NCBI GenBank assembly: GCA_033850885.1 | Contig: JAWWPG010000033.1 | Location: 1 to 64,000, forward strand | Direction: 5' to 3' | DNA from: JAWWPG01 sp033850885 | GTDB lineage: Bacteria > Actinomycetota > Actinomycetes > Propionibacteriales > Nocardioidaceae | DNA: 64,000 nucleotides | Part shown: piece by piece, positions 17,234 through 25,014 of the stretch | Layout: every line of letters begins with the position of its first letter | How positions within the stretch are numbered: the stretch's first letter is position 1 | Notes under the pieces: model-generated | What the model saw: only the letters and a program-made list of their open reading frames with translations | Database searches by the model: none | Told to the model about the DNA's origin: nothing | Made by a program: the position numbers and the translations under genes

Positions 17234-17248
17234 GGCTCAGGGCGGCTG

Positions 17249-17974
17249 TCAGCTGCGTTCGGCGGTGCGGCGAAGTGACTCGGTCAGTCGCTCCGCCGCC
17301 GCCAACACGGCAGGAGCATGCATCCGGCTTGGCTGTCGTGTCATCCGTTCCAGCGGGCCGGACACCGAGACCGCCGCCACCACCTTGCCCGCGGGCGACC
17401 GGACGGCGGCCGAGACCGACGCGACGCCGGCCTCTCGCTCCCCGACACTCTGCGCCCACCCCCGCCGGCGAATGCTCGCCAAGGTGGCGGCATCGAAGGT
17501 CGCGCCCTGCAGGCCTCGGTTGAGGCGCTCGGGGTCCTCCCAGGCGAGCAGGATCTGCGCGGACGAGCCGGCGAGCATCGTGAGCTGGCTGCCGATGGGA
17601 ATCGAGTCGCGCAGACCGGACTGTCGCTCCGCGGCCGCGACGCACACGCGGTGGTCGCCCTGCCGGCGGAACAGTTGGGCAGACTCTCCGGTGATGTCGC
17701 GGAGCCTGGCGAGCACGGGACCGGCAGCGGCGAGCAACCGGTCTTCTCCGGCGGCAGATGAAAGCTCGGCCAGCCGGGGACCGAGCATGAAACGTCCTTG
17801 GACATCACGCGCCACGAGCCGGTGGTGCTCGAGCGCCACCGCCAGGCGGTGCGTCGTCGGGCGCGCCAAGCCAGTCGCCGCGACCAGGGCCGCGAGGGTC
17901 GCCGGACCCCCCTCGAGAGCAGTCAGCACTTTCGCGGCCTTGTCGAGCACTCCGACACCGCTGGATGAGTCCAT
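17249..17974 (-). CDS. ndgR: IclR-family regulator NdgR (amino-acid biosynthesis)
   Basis: This 241-aa IclR-type regulator resembles Streptomyces NdgR, which controls leucine and other amino-acid genes. Its first residues MDSSSGVGVLDKAAKVLTAL, the wing helix PATLAALVAATGLARPTTHRL and RDSIPIGSQLTMLAGSSAQ follow the family closely. ATG 17974 is the conserved start, though the frame is open upstream. In relatives ndgR lies divergent from leuCD; here hup follows instead after 454 bp. CAGTAT ends 6 bases before the ATG on the minus strand, so leaderless expression is possible. Confidence 0.88.
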   Translation of the reverse strand: MDSSSGVGVLDKAAKVLTALEGGPATLAALVAATGLARPTTHRLAVALEHHRLVARDVQGRFMLGPRLAELSSAAGEDRLLAAAGPVLARLRDITGESAQLFRRQGDHRVCVAAAERQSGLRDSIPIGSQLTMLAGSSAQILLAWEDPERLNRGLQGATFDAATLASIRRRGWAQSVGEREAGVASVSAAVRSPAGKVVAAVSVSGPLERMTRQPSRMHAPAVLAAAERLTESLRRTAERS

Positions 17975-18428
17975 AGCACGATACTGCCGTCTCAGATGCT
18001 GACCTACAAACCGCCCCCGCGGGAGAGGCGTGAGGTGCCCTGCAGGTCGGCTCTCGGTTCGCGGAACATCCTGCCTCCGCGAGGCGGCGACCGCCGCGAG
18101 AGTCACCTGGCGTTTCAGGGCCGAAGGGCTGCGAAGCAAGGGAACCAGCACGCCCGATGGTGCGTGGCTGCCAGGTCGCAGCTCGTCCTTGATGCTGATA
18201 TCTCAACCACACAAAGGTTCCCGCGTCTTCCGGCACGCATCCAGGTCGCTCAGCAATGACGTGACAGGGCCGACCACTGCCTGCGGACGCGACCCGGCGC
18301 GGTGCAGAGGTCAATAAAACATGACAGAAAGTTGGGTGTGTCGCCTCCTCATGCGCTTTGATTGTGCATAGCGTTTCCCAAACGTCGAGCATCGGCTCGG
18401 CATAGCGGAGTTCACGAAAGGGAAGTCA
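17975..18428. other. 454-bp gap where leuCD would be expected
   Basis: No coding frame is seen. In related actinobacteria leuC and leuD lie between ndgR and hup. Here they are missing, and no recognisable leuCD fragment remains. The right part must hold the hup promoter, and TTGATT at about 18358 is a candidate -35, but a matching -10 is not clear. Confidence 0.5.
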
Positions 18429-19139
18429 GTGAACAAGAGCCAGTTCATCGAGACCCTCGCAGGGCACTATGAGGGGAACAAGAAGGCTGCCGGACATGCG
18501 CTGGAGTCGGTGCTCGACACCATCTCGCGCGAGCTCGTCAAGGGTGAGAAGGTGGCCCTCACCGGCTTCGGAGCTTTCGAGAAGGTCGTCCGTGACTCGC
18601 GGATGGTCCGCAACCCTCGTACCGGCGAGCGCAAGCGCGCGAAGAAGACCGCGGTGCCAAAGTTCAAGGCAGGCGCTGACCTGAAGGCGATCGTCTCTGG
18701 CGCGAAGAAGCTGCCGAGGGTCTCTGCAGCCACCGCCAAGACCTCGGCCGCCAAGACGACGACGTCCGCGAGGCCTTCGACCTCGGCGACCTCGAAGTCG
18801 AGTGCGCCGGCGAAGAAGGCGACGGCCAGGAAGTCCGCGGCCAAGAGCACGACGGCTGCCGGCACCGCCAAGAAGACCACCGCCAAGAGGACCACGGCGA
18901 AGAGGGCCACTGGTACGACGACCGCCCGGAAGACGGTGGCGAAGTCCTCGCCGGCCAGGAAGACGGCCTCCCGGTCCGCATCGACAGCGTCGACCGCGAA
19001 GAAGGCGACCGCGAAGAAGGCGACCGCGAAGAGGACAACCGCAAGGGCGACGACGGCCAAGAGGACCCCTGCGACCAAGTCCACAGCGACCAAGACCACC
19101 ACCCGGTCAGCGGCGAAGCGGACCGCGAAGAAGAGCTAG
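18429..19139 (+). CDS. hup: HU-family DNA-binding protein with long basic tail
   Basis: This 236-aa nucleoid protein has a normal HU domain in residues 1-93 (MNKSQFIETLAGHY, ALTGFGAFEKVVRDSRMVRNPRTG) that bends DNA as a dimer. About 140 residues of Lys/Ala/Thr repeats (SAKTT, KKTTAKRTTAKRATG) follow. Such histone H1-like tails typify HupB/HupS of actinobacteria and bind DNA and are modified by acetylation. GTG 18429 is preceded by AAAGGGAAG. The order hup-cofC-plsC-gpsA is the usual one. Confidence 0.93.
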   Translation: MNKSQFIETLAGHYEGNKKAAGHALESVLDTISRELVKGEKVALTGFGAFEKVVRDSRMVRNPRTGERKRAKKTAVPKFKAGADLKAIVSGAKKLPRVSAATAKTSAAKTTTSARPSTSATSKSSAPAKKATARKSAAKSTTAAGTAKKTTAKRTTAKRATGTTTARKTVAKSSPARKTASRSASTASTAKKATAKKATAKRTTARATTAKRTPATKSTATKTTTRSAAKRTAKKS

Positions 19140-19142
19140 TCG

Positions 19143-19361
19143 TCAGGCCTCGTCACGCAACGGGTCTTCCAGCGTGACGATCGTCAAAGCGACGATCTCC
19201 CCGGCAGCGGAGACGTTGGCGCGGACCCGCTGCCCCGGCCGCAACAGTCGCAGGCCGCCGGCGGCGAACGAAGCCTCGTCGAACGGCACCCGTCTCCCGT
19301 CGTCGGTCACGACAGCCCCCGACCTCGTCGCGGGGTCGAACGTGAGGACCGTCGCCTGCAT
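19143..19361 (-). CDS. Small cold-shock-domain-like protein
   Basis: This 72-aa protein has a beta-barrel pattern like a cold-shock/OB domain (ATVLTFDPATRSGAVVTDDG, RVPFDEASFAAGGLRLLRPGQRV), lacking the canonical RNP motifs. Similar small proteins occur between hup and cofC in related actinobacteria. There is no Shine-Dalgarno; TAGCGT lies 6 bases before the ATG on the minus strand, so it is probably leaderless. It may bind RNA, but that is untested. Confidence 0.7.
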   Translation of the reverse strand: MQATVLTFDPATRSGAVVTDDGRRVPFDEASFAAGGLRLLRPGQRVRANVSAAGEIVALTIVTLEDPLRDEA

Positions 19362-19367
19362 GGGCTC

Positions 19368-19373
19368 ACGCTA
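19368..19373 (-). promoter_or_regulatory. -10 element (TAGCGT), leaderless promoter
   Basis: TAGCGT on the minus strand ends 6 bases before ATG 19361, which has no ribosome-binding site. Confidence 0.45.
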
Positions 19374-20042
19374 CTTCTGAAAGTCGGCGGCGCCGTCGAG
19401 ACGGGCGAGCGCCGCCATCGTGAAGGGACCGAGCCCGAGCAGGGCGGCGTCTCGCAGGTCGTCCTCGGTGTCGACGTCGCGGCGCAGCCGAGCGAGATCG
19501 CCGGATGCGAGGTCGACGGCGCCCCCCTTTCGGTGCTGTTCACGCGAGTCGGCCCCGAAGGCCGGCCGCAGGCGGGCGCCCGTCCCCGCCGCCAGCAGCG
19601 TGGTGCCCGTGCCGGTGGCATCCGCCACGAACCAGCGAGGTACGCCGACTGCCGCGTCGAACGCTGCACTCAGATCCTCGGCCCGCAAGGCGGGAAGGTC
19701 TCCCGACATCGCCGCGACGGCTGCCGACGGGTCGTTTCGGCGCACGACGTCGACACCGTGCACCAGGGCGCGGTTGAGCCCGTCATCCGGTGTGTCCGCG
19801 ATGATCTCGACCCCGACGGAGACCAGGGCTCGACCGGCCGGCTCGTCGTTGGTCACCGCCACCACCTGCCGGACGAGGGGACAACCGAGGGCAGCCGTCG
19901 CAGAGTCGAGAGCGAACGCCTGCGCAAGCGTCGCCCTGACCGTCTGGTCGAACCGGCGAAGCCGCGTCTTGGCGACGCTGGTGTTCTTGACTGGGATGAT
20001 GATCGTCCAAGCGGGAACCGGCCGGGCGTGGTGTGGTGTCAT
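19371..20042 (-). CDS. cofC: 2-phospho-L-lactate/PEP guanylyltransferase (F420 biosynthesis)
   Basis: This protein transfers GMP to phospholactate or phosphoenolpyruvate, the first committed step of the F420 side chain (CofC/FbiD). It has 223 aa with the nucleotidyltransferase start WTIIIPVKNTSVAKTRL, the middle AVAAMSGDLPALRAEDL and the G-x-G region PAFGADSREQH. The start is either ATG 20042 (near the family start) or ATG 20060. It is divergent from plsC. Its presence supports the F420-type enzymes elsewhere in the window. Confidence 0.88.
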   Translation of the reverse strand: MTPHHARPVPAWTIIIPVKNTSVAKTRLRRFDQTVRATLAQAFALDSATAALGCPLVRQVVAVTNDEPAGRALVSVGVEIIADTPDDGLNRALVHGVDVVRRNDPSAAVAAMSGDLPALRAEDLSAAFDAAVGVPRWFVADATGTGTTLLAAGTGARLRPAFGADSREQHRKGGAVDLASGDLARLRRDVDTEDDLRDAALLGLGPFTMAALARLDGAADFQK

Positions 20043-20125
20043 CAACCACGATCTTGCCATCTCCGGAAGTGGCCTTGGAGGCGAAGGTCAAGGCCCCCGA
20101 TGGTCGGAATGGAGGGACGGCAGTG

Positions 20126-20884
20126 ATGAGCGACGACTCCGGATGGGCCCTCGGGCTCTGCATCCGCGTTGTCCGCCGCCCGCTGATACTGCTCACCAAG
20201 CGAGACTGGCGCGGCGCTGAGCACATTCCTCCGACTGGTGGATGCGTGATCGCCGTCAACCATGTCTCCGAGTTCGACCCCCTGACCGCGGCGCACTTCG
20301 TCTACGACAGCGGCCAGCTGCCGCGCTTTCTCGGGAAGGTGGAGGTCTTCAGGATCCCGGTGCTCGGATGGGTCCTGCGGAACGCGGGACAGATCCCCGT
20401 CTACCGGCAGTCGGTCGGCGCCGCAGCCGCTTTCAGGGCGGCGGTGGAGGCCGTCGAGTCAGGGAGGTGCGTGATCGTCTACCCGGAGGGCACGATCACC
20501 CGTGACCCCGACCAGTGGCCGATGGCCGGGAAGACCGGCGTTGCCCGCATCGCGCTCGCGACCGGCTGCCCGCTGATCCCGGTCGCGCAGTGGGGTCCGC
20601 AGGAGGTGTTGCCGCCGTACACATGGCTGCCCAGGATCCTTCCCCGCAAGCTGATCCTGATCAGGGCGGGTGCGCCGGTCGACCTGACGGACCTGGCGGG
20701 CGAGCCGATCACCCCAGACCTGCTCAAGAGGGCCACGGACCGGGTGCTCGACGCGATCACCGGGCTCCTCGAGGAGATCCGCGGTGAGTCTGCTCCTGCC
20801 AGACGCTTCGACCCGTTGGCGGAGGGCGTCTCACGGATCGGCCGTCCGGCTCCGGTGCCGAGACGGGACGAGGAGCCCACATGA
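20126..20884 (+). CDS. plsC: 1-acyl-glycerol-3-phosphate acyltransferase
   Basis: This 252-aa membrane-associated enzyme adds the second acyl chain to lysophosphatidic acid. Visible motifs are block I VNHVSEFDP (NHx4D-type), LRNAGQIPVYRQ and block III IVYPEGTIT. ATG 20126 is preceded by GGAGGG, nine bases away; a longer frame upstream has no similarity. Its stop overlaps the ATG of gpsA, linking two steps of phospholipid synthesis. Confidence 0.9.
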   Translation: MSDDSGWALGLCIRVVRRPLILLTKRDWRGAEHIPPTGGCVIAVNHVSEFDPLTAAHFVYDSGQLPRFLGKVEVFRIPVLGWVLRNAGQIPVYRQSVGAAAAFRAAVEAVESGRCVIVYPEGTITRDPDQWPMAGKTGVARIALATGCPLIPVAQWGPQEVLPPYTWLPRILPRKLILIRAGAPVDLTDLAGEPITPDLLKRATDRVLDAITGLLEEIRGESAPARRFDPLAEGVSRIGRPAPVPRRDEEPT

Positions 20885-21882
20885 CGAGGGTGGCCGTGTT
20901 CGGGGCGGGCTCGTGGGGAACAGCGTTCTCGCTCGTGCTCGCCGATGCGGGGAACGACGTCACGCTGTGGGCCCGGCGCAAGGAGCTGAGCGACGGGATC
21001 AACGAGGAGCGCCAGAACGTCGACTACCTCCCGGGCATCCCGATGCCGCCCGCGATCCGCGCAACCCACGACCCGCAGCGGGCGCTCGACGGCGCATCGG
21101 TGGTCGTCCTTGCCGTGCCGTCCCAGTCGCTGAGATCCAACCTCGAGCACTGGGCGGATGCCATCCCACCCGATGCGCTCGTGATGAGCCTGATGAAAGG
21201 CGTGGAGGTCGGCACCGCGAAACGGATGAGCGAGGTCATCCAGGAGGTCGGCCACGTCGGGAGCGAACGCGTCGCGGTCTTGTCGGGACCGAACCTGTCG
21301 AAGGAGATCGCCGAACGCCAGCCTGCGGCTTCCGTCATCGCATCGGTGGACGAGGCCGTCGCCGTGAGACTCCAGCAGCTCTGCCACACGGCTGCCTTCA
21401 GGCCGTACACGCTCACCGATGTCGTCGGCTGCGAGCTCGGTGGCGCGACCAAGAACGTCATCGCGCTGGCCGTGGGAATGGCCGCCGGGCTCGGGTTCGG
21501 CGACAACGCGAGAGCAACCGTGATCACCCGTGGCCTTGCCGAGACGGCGCGGCTCGGGGCGGCCCTCGGCGCGGACCCCTACACGTTCTCCGGGCTGGCC
21601 GGCCTGGGGGACCTGGTCGCGACCTGCTCATCACCTCTTTCGCGGAACCGGCAGTTCGGCGAGCAGCTGGGGCTGGGCAAGTCCGTGGAGGAGGTGGCCG
21701 CGGCGACCCGTCAGGTGGCCGAGGGCGTCAAGTCGTGCGAGTCCATCCGCGACCTTGCCAGCCGGCACGGTGTCGAGGTGCCGATCATCGACCACGTCGC
21801 CGCGTTGGTGCGCGGCGACGTCAAGCCGGAGGAGATGCTCGTCCGGCTCATCTCCCGCGCTGCGAAGGCCGAACGGGACTAG
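20881..21882 (+). CDS. gpsA: Glycerol-3-phosphate dehydrogenase (NAD(P)+)
   Basis: This 333-aa protein reduces dihydroxyacetone phosphate to sn-glycerol 3-phosphate, the backbone of phospholipids. The NAD site is VAVFGAGSWGTAFS, and AVPSQSLRSNLE and the active region GATKNVIALAVGMAAGLGFG with the catalytic Lys are intact. Its ATG overlaps the end of plsC by four bases, so the two enzymes are made as one operon. Confidence 0.95.
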   Translation: MTRVAVFGAGSWGTAFSLVLADAGNDVTLWARRKELSDGINEERQNVDYLPGIPMPPAIRATHDPQRALDGASVVVLAVPSQSLRSNLEHWADAIPPDALVMSLMKGVEVGTAKRMSEVIQEVGHVGSERVAVLSGPNLSKEIAERQPAASVIASVDEAVAVRLQQLCHTAAFRPYTLTDVVGCELGGATKNVIALAVGMAAGLGFGDNARATVITRGLAETARLGAALGADPYTFSGLAGLGDLVATCSSPLSRNRQFGEQLGLGKSVEEVAAATRQVAEGVKSCESIRDLASRHGVEVPIIDHVAALVRGDVKPEEMLVRLISRAAKAERD

Positions 21883-21904
21883 CGCCCTACTACGCTTGCC
21901 GCCC

Positions 21905-23020
21905 ATGGGTGCCGAGCGGAAACCGAGAGTCGCTGTCGTCTTCGGCGGCAGGTCCAGTGAGCACGCGGTCTCCTGCGCGACTGCTGCCAGCGTGCTCTCC
22001 GTGATAGACCGCGACGCGTACGACGTGGTGCCGATCGGGATCAGCGTCGAGGGCAAGTGGGTGCTCGAGTCGGGAGAACCGGAACGGCTGGCGCTCACGG
22101 CGGGGCATGTCCCGGAGGTCGACGCAACGGCGAGTGCCATCGCGCTGAGCGCCGACCCGACCCGGCCCGACCTGGTGGTGGCCGAGCCAGGGGAGACGCC
22201 CCGGGTGCTGGGCGAGGTCGACGTCGTCTTTCCCCTGCTGCACGGCCCGTGGGGGGAGGACGGCACCATCCAGGGCCTCTTCGAGATGTCCGGGGTCCGG
22301 TACGTGGGGTCAGGCGTCCTCGCGTCGGCGGCCGCCATGGACAAGCACTTCACCAAGATGCTGCTGATTGCGCACGGCATCCGCACCACGCCGTACGTCG
22401 TGATCCTGCCCCGGGAGTGGGAGCGTGACCCGGCCGCCGTGCGGGACGCCGTGGAGGCGCTCGGGTTCCCCGTGTTCGTCAAGCCGGCAAGAGGAGGGTC
22501 GAGCCTCGGCATCACGAAGGTCGCGGACCGGGGCGGCTTCGACGATGCCGTCGAGCATGCCCGTGGCTTCGACCCCAAGGTTCTCGTCGAGCCGGCGATG
22601 GAGGGGGCCCGTGAGCTCGAGTGCGGCATCCTGCAGCAACCTGACGGCGACGCCGAAGCGAGCTCAGTGGCCGAGATCACCGCCTACGGCAGGCACGAGT
22701 TCTACGACTTCGAGGCGAAGTACCTCGGGGAGGACGGCGTCACCCTGCAGGTACCCGCTGACCTGCGCCGCGACGTACGCGACGAGGTCCAGCGGATCGC
22801 GGTCGACGCGTTCGAGGCACTGGGGTGCGAGGGACTGGCGCGAGTCGACTTCTTCCTCCTGCACGACGGGCGCCTTCTCGTCAACGAGGTCAACACGATG
22901 CCGGGGTTCACGCCGGCCTCGATGTTCCCGAGAATGTGGGCCGAGTCAGGGGTCGACTACCCCGAGCTGGTTGACCGCCTGCTCACGCTTGCCATGAGCC
23001 GCGGGACCGGGCTGCGCTGA
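21905..23020 (+). CDS. ddl: D-alanine--D-alanine ligase
   Basis: This 371-aa ATP-grasp enzyme makes the D-Ala-D-Ala dipeptide of peptidoglycan. The N-terminal VAVVFGGRSSEHAVSC, the central HGPWGEDGTIQGLFEMSG, VKPARGGSSLGITKV and the C-terminal LVNEVNTMPGFTPASMFP are family signatures. ATG 21905 is the family start; the frame also extends into gpsA. TACGCT lies 8 bases before the ATG, so weak leaderless expression or read-through from gpsA (22-bp gap) are both possible. Confidence 0.95.
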   Translation: MGAERKPRVAVVFGGRSSEHAVSCATAASVLSVIDRDAYDVVPIGISVEGKWVLESGEPERLALTAGHVPEVDATASAIALSADPTRPDLVVAEPGETPRVLGEVDVVFPLLHGPWGEDGTIQGLFEMSGVRYVGSGVLASAAAMDKHFTKMLLIAHGIRTTPYVVILPREWERDPAAVRDAVEALGFPVFVKPARGGSSLGITKVADRGGFDDAVEHARGFDPKVLVEPAMEGARELECGILQQPDGDAEASSVAEITAYGRHEFYDFEAKYLGEDGVTLQVPADLRRDVRDEVQRIAVDAFEALGCEGLARVDFFLLHDGRLLVNEVNTMPGFTPASMFPRMWAESGVDYPELVDRLLTLAMSRGTGLR

Positions 23021-23032
23021 CAGCAGGCCGGG

Positions 23033-23608
23033 TCATCGGCAGGGATGGGGCTGGGTCGTGTGCCTCCTGATCGGCCCGGCCAGGTCGACCAGGATATCGG
23101 CGGCGGGCTGGTAGGGGCCGGGGACTCGAACCTCGACGTACGCCGACCTGCCGATCGTCGTGAAGTCGATCTCCCCGCTCAGTGGTCGTGTCGGGTCGAC
23201 CGGCTTCCCGCGCTGAGTGACGAGCCAGCCGACGCGGTCGACGACGAAGCACTGTGAGGTGGCGTGCAGGGCTCCCGGAGCAGACCCGCCGCACGTCAGG
23301 ACGATCGGTGGGTCACCCCATGCGGCGGCGAACCGGTCGCGCGGTGAGATGACGCGCCTGCTCTCGCCGGCCACCCGGCTCGGGGTGGCCGCCACCAGGG
23401 CTGCGCACTGGCTGGCCACCGGTCCGCTGGCTCGGGGACCGGTCACGTCGACGGGGCCCGCGGCGCCCCCTCGGCATCCGACCAGCAGGAAGCCGCCCAG
23501 CACGGTGAGGGTAGCCGTCGTCTGCAGCCTGGCGAGCAGGTGGTCCGAACGCAGATCGCTCCCTGCTGCGGGATGTGGGCGCAGGGAGCGACGAGGTGGC
23601 GGGTGCAC
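23033..23608 (-). CDS. DUF3515 lipoprotein
   Basis: A 191-aa secreted protein, probably a lipoprotein: LGGFLLVGCRGG around residue 40 gives a lipobox with Cys, after a basic N-terminus. The remainder matches the DUF3515 family (AGESRRVISPRDRFAAAWG, VLTCGGSAPGAL, CFVVDRVGWLVTQRGK). Such proteins regularly sit between ddl and thiL in actinobacteria; their function is unknown. It is convergent with ddl and starts with GTG. Confidence 0.8.
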   Translation of the reverse strand: MHPPPRRSLRPHPAAGSDLRSDHLLARLQTTATLTVLGGFLLVGCRGGAAGPVDVTGPRASGPVASQCAALVAATPSRVAGESRRVISPRDRFAAAWGDPPIVLTCGGSAPGALHATSQCFVVDRVGWLVTQRGKPVDPTRPLSGEIDFTTIGRSAYVEVRVPGPYQPAADILVDLAGPIRRHTTQPHPCR

Positions 23609-23623
23609 GCCAGGTTCTAGGTG

Positions 23624-23860
23624 CTAGATGTGCACAACCGGACACGTCAAGGTGCGAGTGATCCCGTCGATCCCCTGGACCTTGGCCACCACCAGCTTGC
23701 CCAGCTCGTCGACATTGCTCGCCTCTGCGCGCACGATGACGTCGTACGGGCCAGTGACATCCTCCGCGAGGTTGACACCCTCGATCTCCGCGATCGCCTT
23801 CGCGACGTCGGCGGCCTTGCCGACTTCGGTCTGGATGAGCACATATGCCTGGACAACCAC
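23624..23860 (-). CDS. Lrp/AsnC ligand-binding domain protein (no HTH)
   Basis: This 78-aa protein is made only of the RAM effector domain of Lrp/AsnC regulators (VQAYVLIQTEVGKAADVAKAI, GPYDVIVRAEASNVDELGKLV). It lacks a DNA-binding domain, so it probably forms beta-sandwich multimers that sense an amino acid or partner regulator. GTG 23860 follows GGGAGG. A stand-alone copy of this kind beside thiL is common in actinobacteria. Confidence 0.85.
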   Translation of the reverse strand: MVVQAYVLIQTEVGKAADVAKAIAEIEGVNLAEDVTGPYDVIVRAEASNVDELGKLVVAKVQGIDGITRTLTCPVVHI

Positions 23861-23965
23861 TGGTGACCTCCCGCGAGTCGAGTCGTGTCGATGCAGCGGT
23901 CATCACGCTACCGTCTGGAGAGGCCGTCCCGATAGGCGGGCGACTGATGGCGATCCGAGGAGAAG

Positions 23966-24940
23966 ATGGCCGAACGATCCAGCCGCACGGCGGCCGAGAT
24001 GGGCGAGTTCCCACTCATCCGCGCGATCACCGCCAGGTTCCCCCAAGGGCCCCACGTGCGGGTGGGTCCCGGTGACGACGCGGCCGTCGTCGAGATGCCG
24101 TCAGGCTCCGTGGTGGCATCCGTCGACATGCTCGTCCAGGACCGACACTTCCGGCTCGACTGGTCTTCGGCGAGCGACATCGGCCACAAGGCCGCAGCCG
24201 AGGCGCTCTCCGACATCAACGCGATGGGCGGTGTCGCGACGGCGCTGCTGGTCGGGCTGGGCTGCCCCGAGGACCTCGAGACCCGCTGGATCCTCGAGCT
24301 CGCCGACGGGCTCGCCGAAGAGGCCGCCGTGGTCGGAGCGTCGGTCGTCGGGGGCGACCTGTCCGCGGCCTCGGTGATCACGCTCTCCGTCACCGTGATC
24401 GGGGTGTGCGAGCACGCAGTGGTACGTCGCAGTGGCGCGCGGGTGGGTGACATCGTGGCCATCTCGGGGCGACAGGGCTGGGCGGCGGCCGGCTTCGCGG
24501 TCCTGGCCCGAGGCTTTCGGTCCCCACGCGTCGTGGTGGACGCGCACCGGCGGCCGAGTCCGCCGTACCTGGCCGGAGCGGAGGCGGCCCGACTCGGGGC
24601 CACCGCGATGATCGACGTCAGCGACGGCCTGCTCCAGGACATCGCGCACCTGGCGGCGGCGAGTGGAGTCGCCGTCGACGTCGACGGCTTCGTGCTCGAG
24701 GTACCCGACGCCTTGCAGACCGTCGCAGCCGCGATGGGCGTCGACCCGCTCCGGTTCGTGCTGACCGGCGGGGACGACTACTCGCTGGTCGCGACCTTCC
24801 CCCCGGACATCGAGCTGCCGGACACCTGGCGCCCGATCGGGAGGGTACTCGAGCGCGGAGAGGGCAGCAGCGAGGAGGGCCTCGTCACGGTGAACCGCGC
24901 CGCCTACCCTGACGCTGCGGGTCACCAGCACTTCGGCTGA
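23966..24940 (+). CDS. thiL: Thiamine-monophosphate kinase
   Basis: This 324-aa enzyme phosphorylates thiamine monophosphate to the cofactor thiamine pyrophosphate. GPGDDAAVVEMPSG, SVDMLVQDRHF, DIGHKAAAEALSDINAMGG and MIDVSDGLLQDIAHLAAAS are diagnostic of the AIR-synthase-like ThiL fold. ATG 23966 has GAGGAGAAG directly upstream. It is the last core gene before the island; in relatives the next gene towards the right is near rpmB. Confidence 0.94.
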   Translation: MAERSSRTAAEMGEFPLIRAITARFPQGPHVRVGPGDDAAVVEMPSGSVVASVDMLVQDRHFRLDWSSASDIGHKAAAEALSDINAMGGVATALLVGLGCPEDLETRWILELADGLAEEAAVVGASVVGGDLSAASVITLSVTVIGVCEHAVVRRSGARVGDIVAISGRQGWAAAGFAVLARGFRSPRVVVDAHRRPSPPYLAGAEAARLGATAMIDVSDGLLQDIAHLAAASGVAVDVDGFVLEVPDALQTVAAAMGVDPLRFVLTGGDDYSLVATFPPDIELPDTWRPIGRVLERGEGSSEEGLVTVNRAAYPDAAGHQHFG

Positions 24941-25014
24941 GACTCGCGTGGGCGGCGATCCGCGCTGCACGGTCGGGACCACCCGGATGTCGCATCGTTT
25001 CGCGCGACGATCCG

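Noticed and set aside
18467..19102. A 211-codon Ala/Val-rich frame antisense to hup
   Set aside because: It is the mirror of the Lys/Ala/Thr tail and hydrophobic only because of codon complementarity.
23119..23131. tRNA T-loop-like string (GGTTCGAGTCCCC on the minus strand)
   Set aside because: It lies inside the DUF3515 coding sequence and no acceptor or anticodon stem surrounds it. A similar string near 7970-7985 lies inside the hydrolase gene.
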